A stretch of DNA of 64,000 bases from contig JBBCJS010000052.1 of NCBI GenBank assembly GCA_037190825.1, positions 48,134 to 112,133 of the forward strand, read 5' to 3'. Origin of the DNA: Denitratimonas flava_A (GTDB lineage Bacteria; Pseudomonadota; Gammaproteobacteria; Xanthomonadales; Xanthomonadaceae). Made by a program: the position numbers and the translations under genes. The notes under the pieces are model-generated. The model did no database searches. It saw nothing but the letters and a program-made list of their open reading frames with translations, and was not told the origin of the DNA. Each line of letters begins with the position of its first letter. Within the stretch, counting starts at the first letter, position 1. Shown piece after piece: positions 34,782 to 45,098 of the stretch.

Positions 34782-37700
34782 GCATGCACCACGAATGGCT
34801 CGCGCTCGTCGAGATTTCCGGCCCGTTCCTCGCCGTCCCCGTCCTGAAGGATGCCTTCCCGCAGGGGCTGGAAGAACTCGATGCTGCCAAACGCCAGCGG
34901 CTGCGGCAGGCCTATGACGAATGGCGTGAGGCGCAGGAAACCGACGATCCCCGGCTCGAAGACCTGCACACGGCGTGGATCGATGAAGTGCTGTCGCGCG
35001 GACTGGAACTCGACGAGGACGGTCGTGGCGACGTGCTCAAACACAAAGACTGGTGCGCCAATCACCTGACCGTCGCGCTGCCGGAACATGGCGTGAGCCT
35101 GTCGCCCGACTTCGCCGTCGTCGGCAATGGCGATGCGCCGCTGATGCTCGTCCAAGCCTACGCGCCGGACGTCGATCTCGACGCCACCCGAAAACTCGAC
35201 GGCTGGGCCAGCACACCGGCGGAATGCATGGTCACGCTCTGCCGCGCCACGGGCTGCCGTCTCGGTCTGGTCACCAACGGCGAACGCTGGACGCTGGTCG
35301 ATGCGCCGGTGGGCGCGGTCACCACCTTCTCCAGTTGGTATGCGCGCATCTGGTCGCAGGAACCCGTCACCCTGCAAGCCTTCGTCCACCTCTTGGGCAT
35401 CCGGCGTTTCTTCGTGAATGAAGCGGAGCGGCTGCCCGCACTGTTCGACCGTTCGCTGAAGTTTCAAGACGAAGTGACCGACGCCTTGGGCGAACAGGTG
35501 CGGCGCGCGGTCGAAGTGCTGATCCAGTCGCTCGACAAGGCCGACCAAGACCGCGACCGCGAACTCCTGCGCGGCGTGAAGGAAGCCGAACTCTACGAAG
35601 CTGCGCTGACGGTGATGATGCGGCTGGTCTTCCTGCTTTCCGCCGAGGAGCGCGGCCTGCTGCTCTTGGGAGACGAACGGTACGAGGCGAACTACGCCGT
35701 TTCCTCGTTGCGGGTTCGGTTGCGCGCCGAGTCCGACGAGATTCTGGAGCGCCGCTGGGATGCGTGGTCGCGCCTGCTGGCCGTCTTCCGCGCCGTGTAT
35801 GGCGGCATCGAGCACGAAAACCTGCGCCTGCCCGCGCTGGGCGGTTCGCTGTTCGATCCGGATCGCTTCCCCTTCCTCGAAGGTCGTCCGAAAGGTTCCG
35901 ACTGGCACACCGACGTCGCCAAACCGCTACCCATCGACAACCGCACCGTCCTGTTGTTGCTCGAAGCCATCCAGCAATTCCAAGGGCGCACGCTGTCGTA
36001 CCGGGCGCTGGACGTGGAGCAGATCGGCTACGTCTATGAGGGCCTGCTGGAGCGCACCGTCAAGCGCACCGCCGAACTCACGCTGGAACTCGACGCCACC
36101 AAGAGCGCGCAGTCACCGTGGGTCACGCTGGCCGAACTCGAATCCGCGCGGCTGGATGGTGCCGCGCGTTTGGCCGAACTGCTGCAGCAGCGTTCCGGCA
36201 GTTCCGCCAGCCGCGTACGCAACGATCTGGCCCGCACCGTGGACGATGCGCTCGCCGACCGCCTGCTGACGGCCTGCCACGGCGACACGGCACTGCGCGA
36301 CCGCATCAAACCCTTCGGCCATCTGGTGCGCACCGATCCGTGGGGCTATCCGTTGGTGTATCCCGCCGGAGCCTTCATCGTCACCACTGGCTCCGACCGG
36401 CGCGAAACCGGCACCCACTACACGCCGAAGTCGCTCACCGAGGCCATCGTCGCCGAGACGCTCACGCCCATCTCCTACGTCGGCCCCGCGCAGGGCACAC
36501 CGCGCGCGGATTGGGTGTTGAAATCGCCCGCAGAACTGCTCGACCTGAAGATCTGTGACCCGGCGATGGGTTCGGGCGCGTTCCTCGTGCAAGCCTGCCG
36601 CTGGCTGGCCGACCGCTTGGTGGAATCGTGGGCACAGGCCGAGGCACAGGGGCACGCGGTCGGCGTCGATGGGCGGGTGAAGGCCGCCGACGCCAGCGTT
36701 GAGCCGCTGCCGCGCGACACCGAGGCACGCACCATCGTCGCCCGCCGCCTCATCGCCGAACGCTGCCTCTACGGCGTCGATCTGAATCCGCTGGCGGTCG
36801 AACTGGCCAAGCTCTCCATCTGGCTGGTGACGCTGGCCAAGGGCCGCCCCTTCGGTTTCCTCGACCACAACCTGCGCTGTGGCGACAGCCTGCTCGGTAT
36901 CCACCGGCTGGATCAGCTCACCCAGCTTTTGATGAACCCATCCGGCCAAGGACAACTGCGTCTGTTCGGGCAGAACGTCGAGCAGGCTGTGCGCGAGGCC
37001 ATTGAGCTGCGGCAACGTTTGCGCGAAATGCCCATCCGCGACATCCGCGACGTGGAGGCGATGGCGCATTTGGACGCCGACGCGCGCCGCAGGCTGGCAG
37101 TGCCGGAAAGCATCGCCGATGCGCTTATCAGCGAAGTTTTCGCATCAAGCGGAAGTGGCACGGCACTGGAGAACGCGCTGGTGTCGCTAGCCGACCAAGC
37201 TGGCCAGGCCATCGACGGCGACCGTGACATGCTCGCCTCGATGCGTCGGAGAGCGGTCGCTGCGCTTTCAACCGATCTGCCCGCCGACAAGCCCGCGCGT
37301 CGGCCTTTCCATTGGCCGTTGGAGTTTCCGGAGGTGTTCGCGCAGGAACGCGGCGGGTTTGATGCCTTCGTCGGCAATCCGCCCTTTTTGGGGGGGCAGC
37401 GCATCACGGGCGTCGCTGGCACGGCTTTCCGCGACTGGCTGGTCGCGCACATCGCCGAAGGGCGACGTGGTTCTGCCGATCTGGTCGCCTATTTCTTCCT
37501 TCGGGCGTGGAGCCTGTTGCGCGAAGGTGGCGGCTTCGGACTGCTCGCGGTCAACACCATCGCGGAAGGCGACACGCGGCAGGTCGGGCTGGAAGCGATG
37601 GTTGGCGCGGGTGCCGTCATCCACGCGGCCTACCCGAACGAGCCGTGGCCCGGAAAGGCTGCGGTCGTCACCAGCCGTGTGCATGCCCATAAGGGCCAAT

Positions 37701-39148
37701 GGTCGGGCGAACGCTCTCTGCTCGGACGACCGGCTTCTTTCATATCGGCCTTCCTGTCCGACCGTGAGGAATGGAGTCCAGAACGACTGAAGGCGAACGA
37801 AGGGTTGGCATATCAAGGCTCGATCGTGCTGGGCATGGGCTTCGTGCTCCTACCCGATCAGGCCCGAATGATGCTGGATGCCGATCCGAGGAATGCCGAG
37901 GTAGTTTTCCCCTACATCAACGGCGATGATCTCAATTCAGACCCAGAGCAGAAGCCGAGCCGGTGGGTGATCAACTTTTGGGATTGGCCGGAAACAAAGG
38001 CGAAGACATACACGCTGCCTTACGAATGGCTGAAAGAGAACGTAAAAGCAGAGCGCCTTTCCAACAAGGACAAGGGCGCACGTGAGAAGTGGTGGCTGTT
38101 TCTTCGGGCACGGTCTGAGCTTTACCACGCCATCAGTCGTGGCCGCCATTTCGAGCGCCATCCAGATGGTTGGGATGCAGCAACGCCTGCGCTCAGCCAC
38201 GTGATGGTTTGTAGTGAGGTAACAAAGCATCTCGCATTTGCTTTGGTTCCCAATGATTACATCATGTCTGCCAATCTGGATGTATTCAGGGATGAGGCTC
38301 TATTTGGCGTTTGCCAGTCCTCGCTGCATGAGGTTTGGGCGCGGCAATATTCATCAAGATTGGAAACGCGGTTGAAGTATTCGCCCGGAAATGCGCTTGA
38401 AACCTTCGCGTTTCCAACCGGACTCAATGACGAGGGTAGTTTTCCGAGTGAATTTGGAAGCCGGCTCCATCGGGTTCGCGCGGAAATCATGCAGACCGAT
38501 CGCATCGGCCTGACGAAGCTCTACAACCGCTTTCATACCGATAGCGAACGCGATCCTCGCCTCGAAGGGCTGCGCGCGTTGCAGCGTGACCTGGACACCG
38601 CTGTCGCGCACGCCTACGGCTGGGACAACCTCGATCTCGAACACGGCTTCCACGAAGTCCCGTACCTGCCGGAAAACGACCGCGTCCGCTTCACCATCTC
38701 GGAGACTGCGCGCGTCGAGGTGCTGCGCCGCCTGTCGGAACTGAACCGCCAGCGATACGAAGAAGAAGTCGCCCAAGGGCTGCACGGCAGCACCACGCCA
38801 CGCATCTCGACACCCAAACGCCGCCGCACCAGCGCCGACACTCCGCAACCCTCGCTCGACTTCGACACCCTTCCCGCCAACGAAGGCCAATACCTCAAAG
38901 TCGCCGAACCCCGCGCCGACTACCGCGCCGGCCCCACCCACGCCATCGTCGAACACCTGAAAGCCCACCCCGGCTGGCACGCCAAGTCCGACATCCTCAC
39001 CGCCACCGGCATCACCGACGGCCAGTGGAACACCGCCATCAACGAGCTGATCGCAAGCGGCAAAGTCGAACGCCATGGTGAGCGGCGTGGTGCACGCTAC
39101 CGCATTCAGCTAGGCCACCCGGACAAACATCACGAGAGGACGTCATGA
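34778..39148 (+). CDS. drmMI: DISARM protein DrmMI, N6-adenine DNA methyltransferase (Eco57I/type IIG-like)
   Basis: A 1456-residue modification enzyme. The methyltransferase core has motif I DPAMGSGAF (Asp594) and motif IV GNPPF (Asn867), the gamma-class order for N6-adenine. The N-terminal about 450 residues form a helical region resembling that of type IIG and BREX PglX enzymes, but with no obvious PD-(D/E)XK nuclease. Residues about 990-1240 are the likely target-recognition region; their DNA (37.75-38.5 kb) is visibly less GC-rich. A basic, Pro-rich linker (about 1345-1375) and a small winged-helix-like end follow. The start overlaps drmD and the end overlaps the GHKL gene, each by four bases. 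Confidence 0.93.
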   Translation: MSMHHEWLALVEISGPFLAVPVLKDAFPQGLEELDAAKRQRLRQAYDEWREAQETDDPRLEDLHTAWIDEVLSRGLELDEDGRGDVLKHKDWCANHLTVALPEHGVSLSPDFAVVGNGDAPLMLVQAYAPDVDLDATRKLDGWASTPAECMVTLCRATGCRLGLVTNGERWTLVDAPVGAVTTFSSWYARIWSQEPVTLQAFVHLLGIRRFFVNEAERLPALFDRSLKFQDEVTDALGEQVRRAVEVLIQSLDKADQDRDRELLRGVKEAELYEAALTVMMRLVFLLSAEERGLLLLGDERYEANYAVSSLRVRLRAESDEILERRWDAWSRLLAVFRAVYGGIEHENLRLPALGGSLFDPDRFPFLEGRPKGSDWHTDVAKPLPIDNRTVLLLLEAIQQFQGRTLSYRALDVEQIGYVYEGLLERTVKRTAELTLELDATKSAQSPWVTLAELESARLDGAARLAELLQQRSGSSASRVRNDLARTVDDALADRLLTACHGDTALRDRIKPFGHLVRTDPWGYPLVYPAGAFIVTTGSDRRETGTHYTPKSLTEAIVAETLTPISYVGPAQGTPRADWVLKSPAELLDLKICDPAMGSGAFLVQACRWLADRLVESWAQAEAQGHAVGVDGRVKAADASVEPLPRDTEARTIVARRLIAERCLYGVDLNPLAVELAKLSIWLVTLAKGRPFGFLDHNLRCGDSLLGIHRLDQLTQLLMNPSGQGQLRLFGQNVEQAVREAIELRQRLREMPIRDIRDVEAMAHLDADARRRLAVPESIADALISEVFASSGSGTALENALVSLADQAGQAIDGDRDMLASMRRRAVAALSTDLPADKPARRPFHWPLEFPEVFAQERGGFDAFVGNPPFLGGQRITGVAGTAFRDWLVAHIAEGRRGSADLVAYFFLRAWSLLREGGGFGLLAVNTIAEGDTRQVGLEAMVGAGAVIHAAYPNEPWPGKAAVVTSRVHAHKGQWSGERSLLGRPASFISAFLSDREEWSPERLKANEGLAYQGSIVLGMGFVLLPDQARMMLDADPRNAEVVFPYINGDDLNSDPEQKPSRWVINFWDWPETKAKTYTLPYEWLKENVKAERLSNKDKGAREKWWLFLRARSELYHAISRGRHFERHPDGWDAATPALSHVMVCSEVTKHLAFALVPNDYIMSANLDVFRDEALFGVCQSSLHEVWARQYSSRLETRLKYSPGNALETFAFPTGLNDEGSFPSEFGSRLHRVRAEIMQTDRIGLTKLYNRFHTDSERDPRLEGLRALQRDLDTAVAHAYGWDNLDLEHGFHEVPYLPENDRVRFTISETARVEVLRRLSELNRQRYEEEVAQGLHGSTTPRISTPKRRRTSADTPQPSLDFDTLPANEGQYLKVAEPRADYRAGPTHAIVEHLKAHPGWHAKSDILTATGITDGQWNTAINELIASGKVERHGERRGARYRIQLGHPDKHHERTS

Positions 39149-41112
39149 CTCGAACCCAAGTCACGCCGACGTTCGAGATGACCGTCGATCTCAACGTCCT
39201 CGAACACCTCGGCATCAACCTCTATAGCAACATCGCCGCCGTCCTGACCGAAGCGGTGGCCAACGCATGGGACGCGGATGCATCAAGCGTGCAGATTCGC
39301 GTCGATCCGAACAACGAATGGATCGAGATCGAGGACGACGGCATCGGCATGTCCGTTGATGACCTGAACGGCAAGTACCTGCGTGTCGGTTACCGGCGCC
39401 GCGACGAGGATGCGGAACACGGACGGAAAACTGCCAAGGGTCGCCCTGTCATGGGTCGGAAGGGGCTCGGAAAGCTATCGCTGTTTTCTATCGCCGATGT
39501 GATCGAAGTGCAGTCCGCCAAGAGCGGCGGCACGCACGGCTTCCGCATGACCGTGCCGGACATCAAGCAGGCCGTTCAAGAAAAGCAGAAATACCATCCC
39601 GAACCGCTGGCGAGCGATGCGCTTACGGTGACGCAGGGTACCAAGCTGGTGCTGCGCGAAATCAAACGGCAGCGTCTCGGCAAAGGCGTTGCCGCACTTC
39701 GTAAGCGTCTGGCGCGGCGTTTTTCCATCATTGGTCAAGCCAACGGCTTCGAGATCAAGATCGATGGTCAGCCCATTTCGGCGACGGATCGCGGCGACCT
39801 GCCCAAAGTCCAGTTCCTCTGGACGTTCGAGGGCTACGAGCCGGAGGCCAGCACCATCGCGCACGTCGTGGAGCGCGAATCGCTGCCCGCGCGGTTCGAG
39901 GCATGGGAAACGGCATGGCGTGTGAGCGGCTGGCTCGGCACCGCGCGCAAGCCCAAAGACCTCGATGATGACGAAGCGGGCAACCTGAACGGTATCGTGG
40001 TCTTCGCGCGAGGTCGCCTATTCCATGAGAACGTCCTCGACCGCCTGAACGACGGGAGGCTCTATACCAAGTATCTCACCGGACAGATCGAGGCGGACTT
40101 CCTCGATGCCGATGATCAGCCTGATATCGCCACCAGTGATCGCCAGCGCGTGCAGGAGGACGATGATCGGTATGTTCAACTGATCTCTTTCCTCAAATCA
40201 CGCCTCGGTCAATTGGAAAGGCAGTGGAGCGAGTGGCGTAGGAAGCATGAGGTCGAGAAGGCAAAGGAAGCCTCTCCGGCTCTTACCGAGTGGCTGGATA
40301 CGCTTCGCGAGGGCCATAGAAAGAATGCAGAGACGCTTATAGCAAAGTTGAGTGCGTTACCGGTGGATGACGAGGATGACCGGAAGACTCTCTATAAGCA
40401 TGGAATCCTTGCCTTCGAGCGCATGAAGCTTCGTGGCTCCACGGATGAGTTTGTGAGCGGCGTAGAGAATGCCGACAAACTGCTGGCCGTGCTCGCCGAT
40501 CGCGATGCGCTGGAAGACTCACTCTATCGTGACATCGTGCGGTCGCGGTTGGATGCCATCCGTGCCTTCCAGAAGCTGGTCGATGACGATGAGAAAGAAA
40601 AGGTGCTCCAGAAGTACCTGTTCGACCATCTTTGGTTGCTGGACCCTTCCTGGGAGCGGGCAACTGGAAGTGGAGTCATGGAAACCCGTCTACTGGAATC
40701 GGGCATCGTCGTCGAAGATTTGACCGAGAAGGAGAAGCTCGGTCGTGTAGACATCAAGTACCGAACGACAGCAGGCAAGCACATCGTGGTTGAACTGAAA
40801 AAGGTTCAGCGCAGGATGAAGCTCCTCGAACTTCAGGCGCAGGGCCAAGCCTATGTCGACAAGCTCAAGAAAATTCTGCTCGCGCAGAATGAGCCTACGC
40901 CGAACATCGAGGTCGTATTCGTGATCGGGAAGCCAGTCGATGAAGAGGCGTCGAACCCCGACCGCCTCAAGTCGTCGATGGCTGCCGTGTCGCCGGGCAG
41001 CCGCATCGTCCACTACGACACTCTGATCCGTGGCGCGCAGGAGGCTTATTCGGCCTACATCGACAGGAGCAAGGAACTGGACAAGCTCGAAAACATCGTG
41101 AACAGGATTTGA
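39145..41112 (+). CDS. GHKL (Hsp90/MutL-like) ATPase fused to a C-terminal PD-(D/E)XK nuclease-like domain
   Basis: A 655-residue protein wedged between drmMI and drmA. The N-terminal ATPase shows the N-box LTEAVANAWDAD (E36, N40, D43), G1 box EDDGIGM (64-69) and G2 box GRKGLGK (104-110). A middle domain (about 190-330) and a charged coiled-coil region (about 345-470) follow. The end (about 480-620) has YLFDHLWLLDPSW and then D536 (RVDIKY) and E550-x-K552 (VVELKK). This D...E-x-K pattern is that of PD-(D/E)XK nucleases and looks like the Shedu (DUF4263) type. An ATP-gated clamp that positions a nuclease is the natural guess. The four-base overlap with drmMI and 12-base gap to drmA make it an integral part of the operon. 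It is not one of the five class 1 DISARM genes I know. Confidence 0.85.
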   Translation: MTRTQVTPTFEMTVDLNVLEHLGINLYSNIAAVLTEAVANAWDADASSVQIRVDPNNEWIEIEDDGIGMSVDDLNGKYLRVGYRRRDEDAEHGRKTAKGRPVMGRKGLGKLSLFSIADVIEVQSAKSGGTHGFRMTVPDIKQAVQEKQKYHPEPLASDALTVTQGTKLVLREIKRQRLGKGVAALRKRLARRFSIIGQANGFEIKIDGQPISATDRGDLPKVQFLWTFEGYEPEASTIAHVVERESLPARFEAWETAWRVSGWLGTARKPKDLDDDEAGNLNGIVVFARGRLFHENVLDRLNDGRLYTKYLTGQIEADFLDADDQPDIATSDRQRVQEDDDRYVQLISFLKSRLGQLERQWSEWRRKHEVEKAKEASPALTEWLDTLREGHRKNAETLIAKLSALPVDDEDDRKTLYKHGILAFERMKLRGSTDEFVSGVENADKLLAVLADRDALEDSLYRDIVRSRLDAIRAFQKLVDDDEKEKVLQKYLFDHLWLLDPSWERATGSGVMETRLLESGIVVEDLTEKEKLGRVDIKYRTTAGKHIVVELKKVQRRMKLLELQAQGQAYVDKLKKILLAQNEPTPNIEVVFVIGKPVDEEASNPDRLKSSMAAVSPGSRIVHYDTLIRGAQEAYSAYIDRSKELDKLENIVNRI

Positions 41113-41124
41113 GGTGCCAACAGC

Positions 41125-44100
41125 ATGACGAGATCACCCACCGCATGGATTGCCGTCGATCACGGTCTCGGCACCGATCGCAGGCTCGCGCCCTATACGT
41201 TGGTCTTGAGGGGTGACCGCTCCCTGTATCAAGCCATCGCCGAGGACGATTGGGTGCTCGTGCTGAACCCTGCCGGGGAGATCGTGCGTGCCGGGCGCGT
41301 GCTACGGCTTCGCTCCGACCTCGAAATCACTACGATCTTCTTCGACCGGTTGTCTGTCACCGACGCTCCCATGTCGGTCGCCAGCGTTTCGTTTTCTCCG
41401 CAGTCGTCGGGCAACGTCGGGCGCATCCAGTGGGACGAGTTTGTCGCGGCCGTGTCCTCAGCGCTGCATCAGACCGTGGGTGGCGTACCGCCGGTCGGGG
41501 ATAGGGCCTACATCCGCGAGCTGCTTCAACTGGCGGTGGTGGATGATCTACTCGGCCCGGCGGACGGCCCGCACGAACGCATCGTGGACATGAGCGTGCG
41601 CGACCGCTATCTGGTCGGCAAATTGGCACCGCGTGAAGATGCCCGGGGTGGCATCGAAGGACTGGAAGGCCCGTTGGCCGAGGAGTATGTGGAGGAGCCC
41701 ACCGACCCCATCGTGCCCGGCCAGCACGAACCAGGTGCCGAGTTCGGCACGGCCACGGGGCGGGTGGAACCGGAATCGGATTCCTCCGACGAGATCGACG
41801 CCGCCAGTAATCAATCGCTGGTGCCCAGCAGCTTCGGCATGACCTTCTGCGTGGATGGCGATGCCGAGCGCATCGAGGTCGAGGCGCGTTGGGGCAGTTA
41901 CGAGCGCGTGCCCAACGAAGAACACGAGCTGACGCGGCCCAATGGACAGAAGGCCAAGGTCTGGCAGCGTATTCCCTGCGGCGGGAAGCTGGTGCTGCCG
42001 CTTGCCGAGGGTGTGATTCCCCATCAGGCACCGGACGCGAACCGTCCGGCAGTGCGGATTCAAGGCTCCATCCGCGCTAAGAACGCCAACGGCGACCGCT
42101 TGGTGACGCTGTTCTTGATCAATACGCAGGAAGAACCCGACACCAACCGCGACACGGCATGGTTGTTTCAGCCGGAACTGATCGTGCGCGCGGAGGCAGA
42201 GGCATCCAAGCGCGCCATCTTCCGCCGCCGCCCGGTGCTGGACGCCGACGGGAACGACCCGGAGCGCGAATCGCTGGAGATGATCTACCGCAACCGCGTG
42301 GAGTTCGCGGTCGGACACGGCGTCGCCATTCATGCCGAGACGGCAGACGACGTGACACTGGCGACCGAAGTGCGCAGCACCGTGATGCCTCGATACGAAG
42401 TGCAGGTCACAGAGACGCCGGGCCTCGACCCTGCCGACCGTCCGGCGATGAAGGAGATGGTGGCGAGCGGCCTGCTCGACATGCAGCGCCTTGCCACGCT
42501 GGAAGTCACCGAGCTGGTCGATGCCCTGAACTTGCTGACGAAGGACTATGCGGCGTGGATCGCCGAGCAACGCGGGCGCATCGGCAAGGACGTGATCGGA
42601 TACGACACATCGGCGGCACAGGCGTTGGAGCGGTGTCGGGAAATCCAGACGCGCTTGCAGCAGGGCATCGACAAGCTGAAGAACGACGAAAAGGCGCTGG
42701 CGTCTTTCCGCTTCGCCAACAAGGCGATGGCGATCCAGCGCGTTCGTAGCCTGTATGCGCTGGAAGTGCGGCGCGGGCGTGACGTGACGGTCGATCAATT
42801 TGACCTGCCGAAGAACCGGAGCTGGCGTCCGTTCCAGTTGGCGTTCCTGCTGCTGTCGATCCCGTCACTGGCCGATCCCACGCACCCGGATCGCGGGCAG
42901 CCGATGGAAGCTCATGCCGATCTGCTGTGGTTCCCCACTGGCGGTGGCAAGACGGAGGCGTATCTGGGCGTGGCGGCGTTCACGATGGCGATCCGCCGTC
43001 TGCAAGGCAAGCTCGGAGGCTACGACGGCTCGCGCGGTCTGGCCGTGATAATGCGCTACACGCTGCGTCTTCTGACCTTGCAGCAGTTCCAGCGCGCCAC
43101 TGCATTGATCTGCTCGATGGAGAAACTCCGGCGGGATGCTCTCGTTCAAGGTGATGAGTCGCTCGGTAAGGAGCCTTTCACGATCGGATTGTGGGTCGGT
43201 AACAAGGTAACGCCGGGCACGACCGAGGAAAGCCACTACGCCATTCAAGCTCTGCGTGATGCGGGGAAGAACAAGGCCGGACGCGCTTCGCCCCTTCAGC
43301 TCACCAGTTGCCCGTGGTGTGGCTCCACGATCGATCCTGGGAAAGACGTCGTCGTCGACAAGGATCGCGGTAGGACGATCGTGTACTGCGGCGACAAGAA
43401 AAGCAGTTGCACGTTCTCTCGCGGCAGGTCGAGCAGTTCGCCGCATCCCGGCATCCCGGTGCTGACGGTGGACGAGGAGATCTACCACCGCCCGCCGACG
43501 ATGATGATCGCCACCGTGGACAAGTTCGCCATGATGGCTTGGCGCGGTCAGGTACGCACGCTGTTCGGTCGTGTGAGTCAGGAATGCGAGCGTCACGGCC
43601 TGCTGTGGCACGAGGCGGGCTGCTGCACCGGCAATCACACCGCCGGGAAAGGCTTGCCTGCGGTCAAGGTGAAGAACGTCGCGCCGATCCGTCCGCCCGA
43701 CCTGATCATCCAAGACGAGTTCCACCTCATCAGCGGGCCGCTGGGCACGATGGTCGGCCTGTACGAATCCGCCGTCGATGAACTGTCCGGCTGGACGCTC
43801 GACGGCAAGACTGTCAAACCGAAGATCGTCGCATCCACGGCGACCGTGCGCAAAGCCAAAGAACAGGTGAACAATGTGTTCATGCGGCGCGTGTCGGTCT
43901 TCCCACCGCATGGCTTGGACGTGGAAGACAACTACTTCTCGGTGCAGCGTCCGATCGAGGAGCGGCCCGGACGGCGCTATCTGGGCGTGTGTTCGCCTGG
44001 CAGCTCACGGCCCGCGATGTTGATCCGCGTCTATACCGCCTTCCTCACCGCAGCCCAAGCCCTGTTCGACCGCTTCGGCGAGCCCGCCGACCCGTACATG

Positions 44101-45096
44101 ACGATGGTCGGCTACTTCAATTCCCTGCGCGAGTTGGGCGGGATGCGGCGCTTGGCCGAGGACGACGTGCAGACACGTTCCTACCGCGTGCAGATGAGCA
44201 TGGTCGAGCGGCCTGCGCTCGCCCAGCGCAGCGTGAACAACATCCGCGAGCTGACCTCGCGCGTTTCCAGTCAGGACATCCCGAAGTACCTCGACGATCT
44301 GGAGGTCAAGTTCAAGGCCGAGCTCAATGCGGTCACTGGTAAGTACGTGGCGAAGTGGAACAAGGGGGACACCCGCGCCATCGACGTGGTGCTGGCGACC
44401 AACATGCTATCGGTCGGCGTGGACGTGAATCGCTTGGGCTTGATGGCCGTCAACGGCCAGCCCAAGGGCACGGCGGAATACATCCAAGCCACCAGCCGCG
44501 TGGGTCGCTCCTTCCCCGGCTTGGTCTGCACGGTGCTCACGTGGGCGCGTCCGCGCGATCTCTCGCATTACGAGACCTTCGAGCATTACCACGCGACCTT
44601 CTACAAGCATGTGGAGGCGCAGTCGGTGACGCCTTTCTCGCCGCGCGCGATGGATCGCGGCCTGACCGGCGCGCTGCTCTCCCTGATGCGTCTGGAGAAC
44701 GACGCCTTCAGCCCGAACGTGGGCGCGGGCGAGTTGGATAAGTCCGACAAGCCCGAGATCACCGACGCCATCGACGTGCTGGTGCGGCGGGCTTGGAACG
44801 TCAGCGAGACGACCACCATCAAGAATCTGGCCGAGCGTGAACTGAAGGAGCGCGCGGACGAGTGGGCGAAGGAAGTGAGCGTGCCCGGCCGCACGCTGGC
44901 CTACGAAAAGCGTGGCGCGCAGGCGGCGACGACGGTCGGGCTGGTCAAGTCGCCGGGCATCCATGCGTGGGACAACTGGACGGTGCCGATGTCGATGCGC
45001 GAAGTGGAGCCGGGCGTGCGTCTGATCATGAATATGGGGCACTTATCGGACGACCACGGTTGGAAGCCGCGTCCGGTGCCGAAGGACGAGGACTGA
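41125..45096 (+). CDS. drmA: DISARM protein DrmA, helicase
   Basis: A 1323-residue core DISARM helicase. Walker A is FPTGGGKTEAY (K609). The zinc-like cluster CPWCG starts at 729, and a second CCTGNH cluster lies near 830. The Walker B equivalent is QDEFH (D864). The second lobe has VVLATNMLSVGVDV and EYIQATSRVGR. The N-terminal about 550 residues are specific to the family. DrmA acts with DrmB as the core complex that binds and processes DNA with a 5' end. GAGGTG precedes the ATG by eight bases, just after the GHKL stop. Confidence 0.93.
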   Translation: MTRSPTAWIAVDHGLGTDRRLAPYTLVLRGDRSLYQAIAEDDWVLVLNPAGEIVRAGRVLRLRSDLEITTIFFDRLSVTDAPMSVASVSFSPQSSGNVGRIQWDEFVAAVSSALHQTVGGVPPVGDRAYIRELLQLAVVDDLLGPADGPHERIVDMSVRDRYLVGKLAPREDARGGIEGLEGPLAEEYVEEPTDPIVPGQHEPGAEFGTATGRVEPESDSSDEIDAASNQSLVPSSFGMTFCVDGDAERIEVEARWGSYERVPNEEHELTRPNGQKAKVWQRIPCGGKLVLPLAEGVIPHQAPDANRPAVRIQGSIRAKNANGDRLVTLFLINTQEEPDTNRDTAWLFQPELIVRAEAEASKRAIFRRRPVLDADGNDPERESLEMIYRNRVEFAVGHGVAIHAETADDVTLATEVRSTVMPRYEVQVTETPGLDPADRPAMKEMVASGLLDMQRLATLEVTELVDALNLLTKDYAAWIAEQRGRIGKDVIGYDTSAAQALERCREIQTRLQQGIDKLKNDEKALASFRFANKAMAIQRVRSLYALEVRRGRDVTVDQFDLPKNRSWRPFQLAFLLLSIPSLADPTHPDRGQPMEAHADLLWFPTGGGKTEAYLGVAAFTMAIRRLQGKLGGYDGSRGLAVIMRYTLRLLTLQQFQRATALICSMEKLRRDALVQGDESLGKEPFTIGLWVGNKVTPGTTEESHYAIQALRDAGKNKAGRASPLQLTSCPWCGSTIDPGKDVVVDKDRGRTIVYCGDKKSSCTFSRGRSSSSPHPGIPVLTVDEEIYHRPPTMMIATVDKFAMMAWRGQVRTLFGRVSQECERHGLLWHEAGCCTGNHTAGKGLPAVKVKNVAPIRPPDLIIQDEFHLISGPLGTMVGLYESAVDELSGWTLDGKTVKPKIVASTATVRKAKEQVNNVFMRRVSVFPPHGLDVEDNYFSVQRPIEERPGRRYLGVCSPGSSRPAMLIRVYTAFLTAAQALFDRFGEPADPYMTMVGYFNSLRELGGMRRLAEDDVQTRSYRVQMSMVERPALAQRSVNNIRELTSRVSSQDIPKYLDDLEVKFKAELNAVTGKYVAKWNKGDTRAIDVVLATNMLSVGVDVNRLGLMAVNGQPKGTAEYIQATSRVGRSFPGLVCTVLTWARPRDLSHYETFEHYHATFYKHVEAQSVTPFSPRAMDRGLTGALLSLMRLENDAFSPNVGAGELDKSDKPEITDAIDVLVRRAWNVSETTTIKNLAERELKERADEWAKEVSVPGRTLAYEKRGAQAATTVGLVKSPGIHAWDNWTVPMSMREVEPGVRLIMNMGHLSDDHGWKPRPVPKDED

Positions 45097-45098
45097 CC

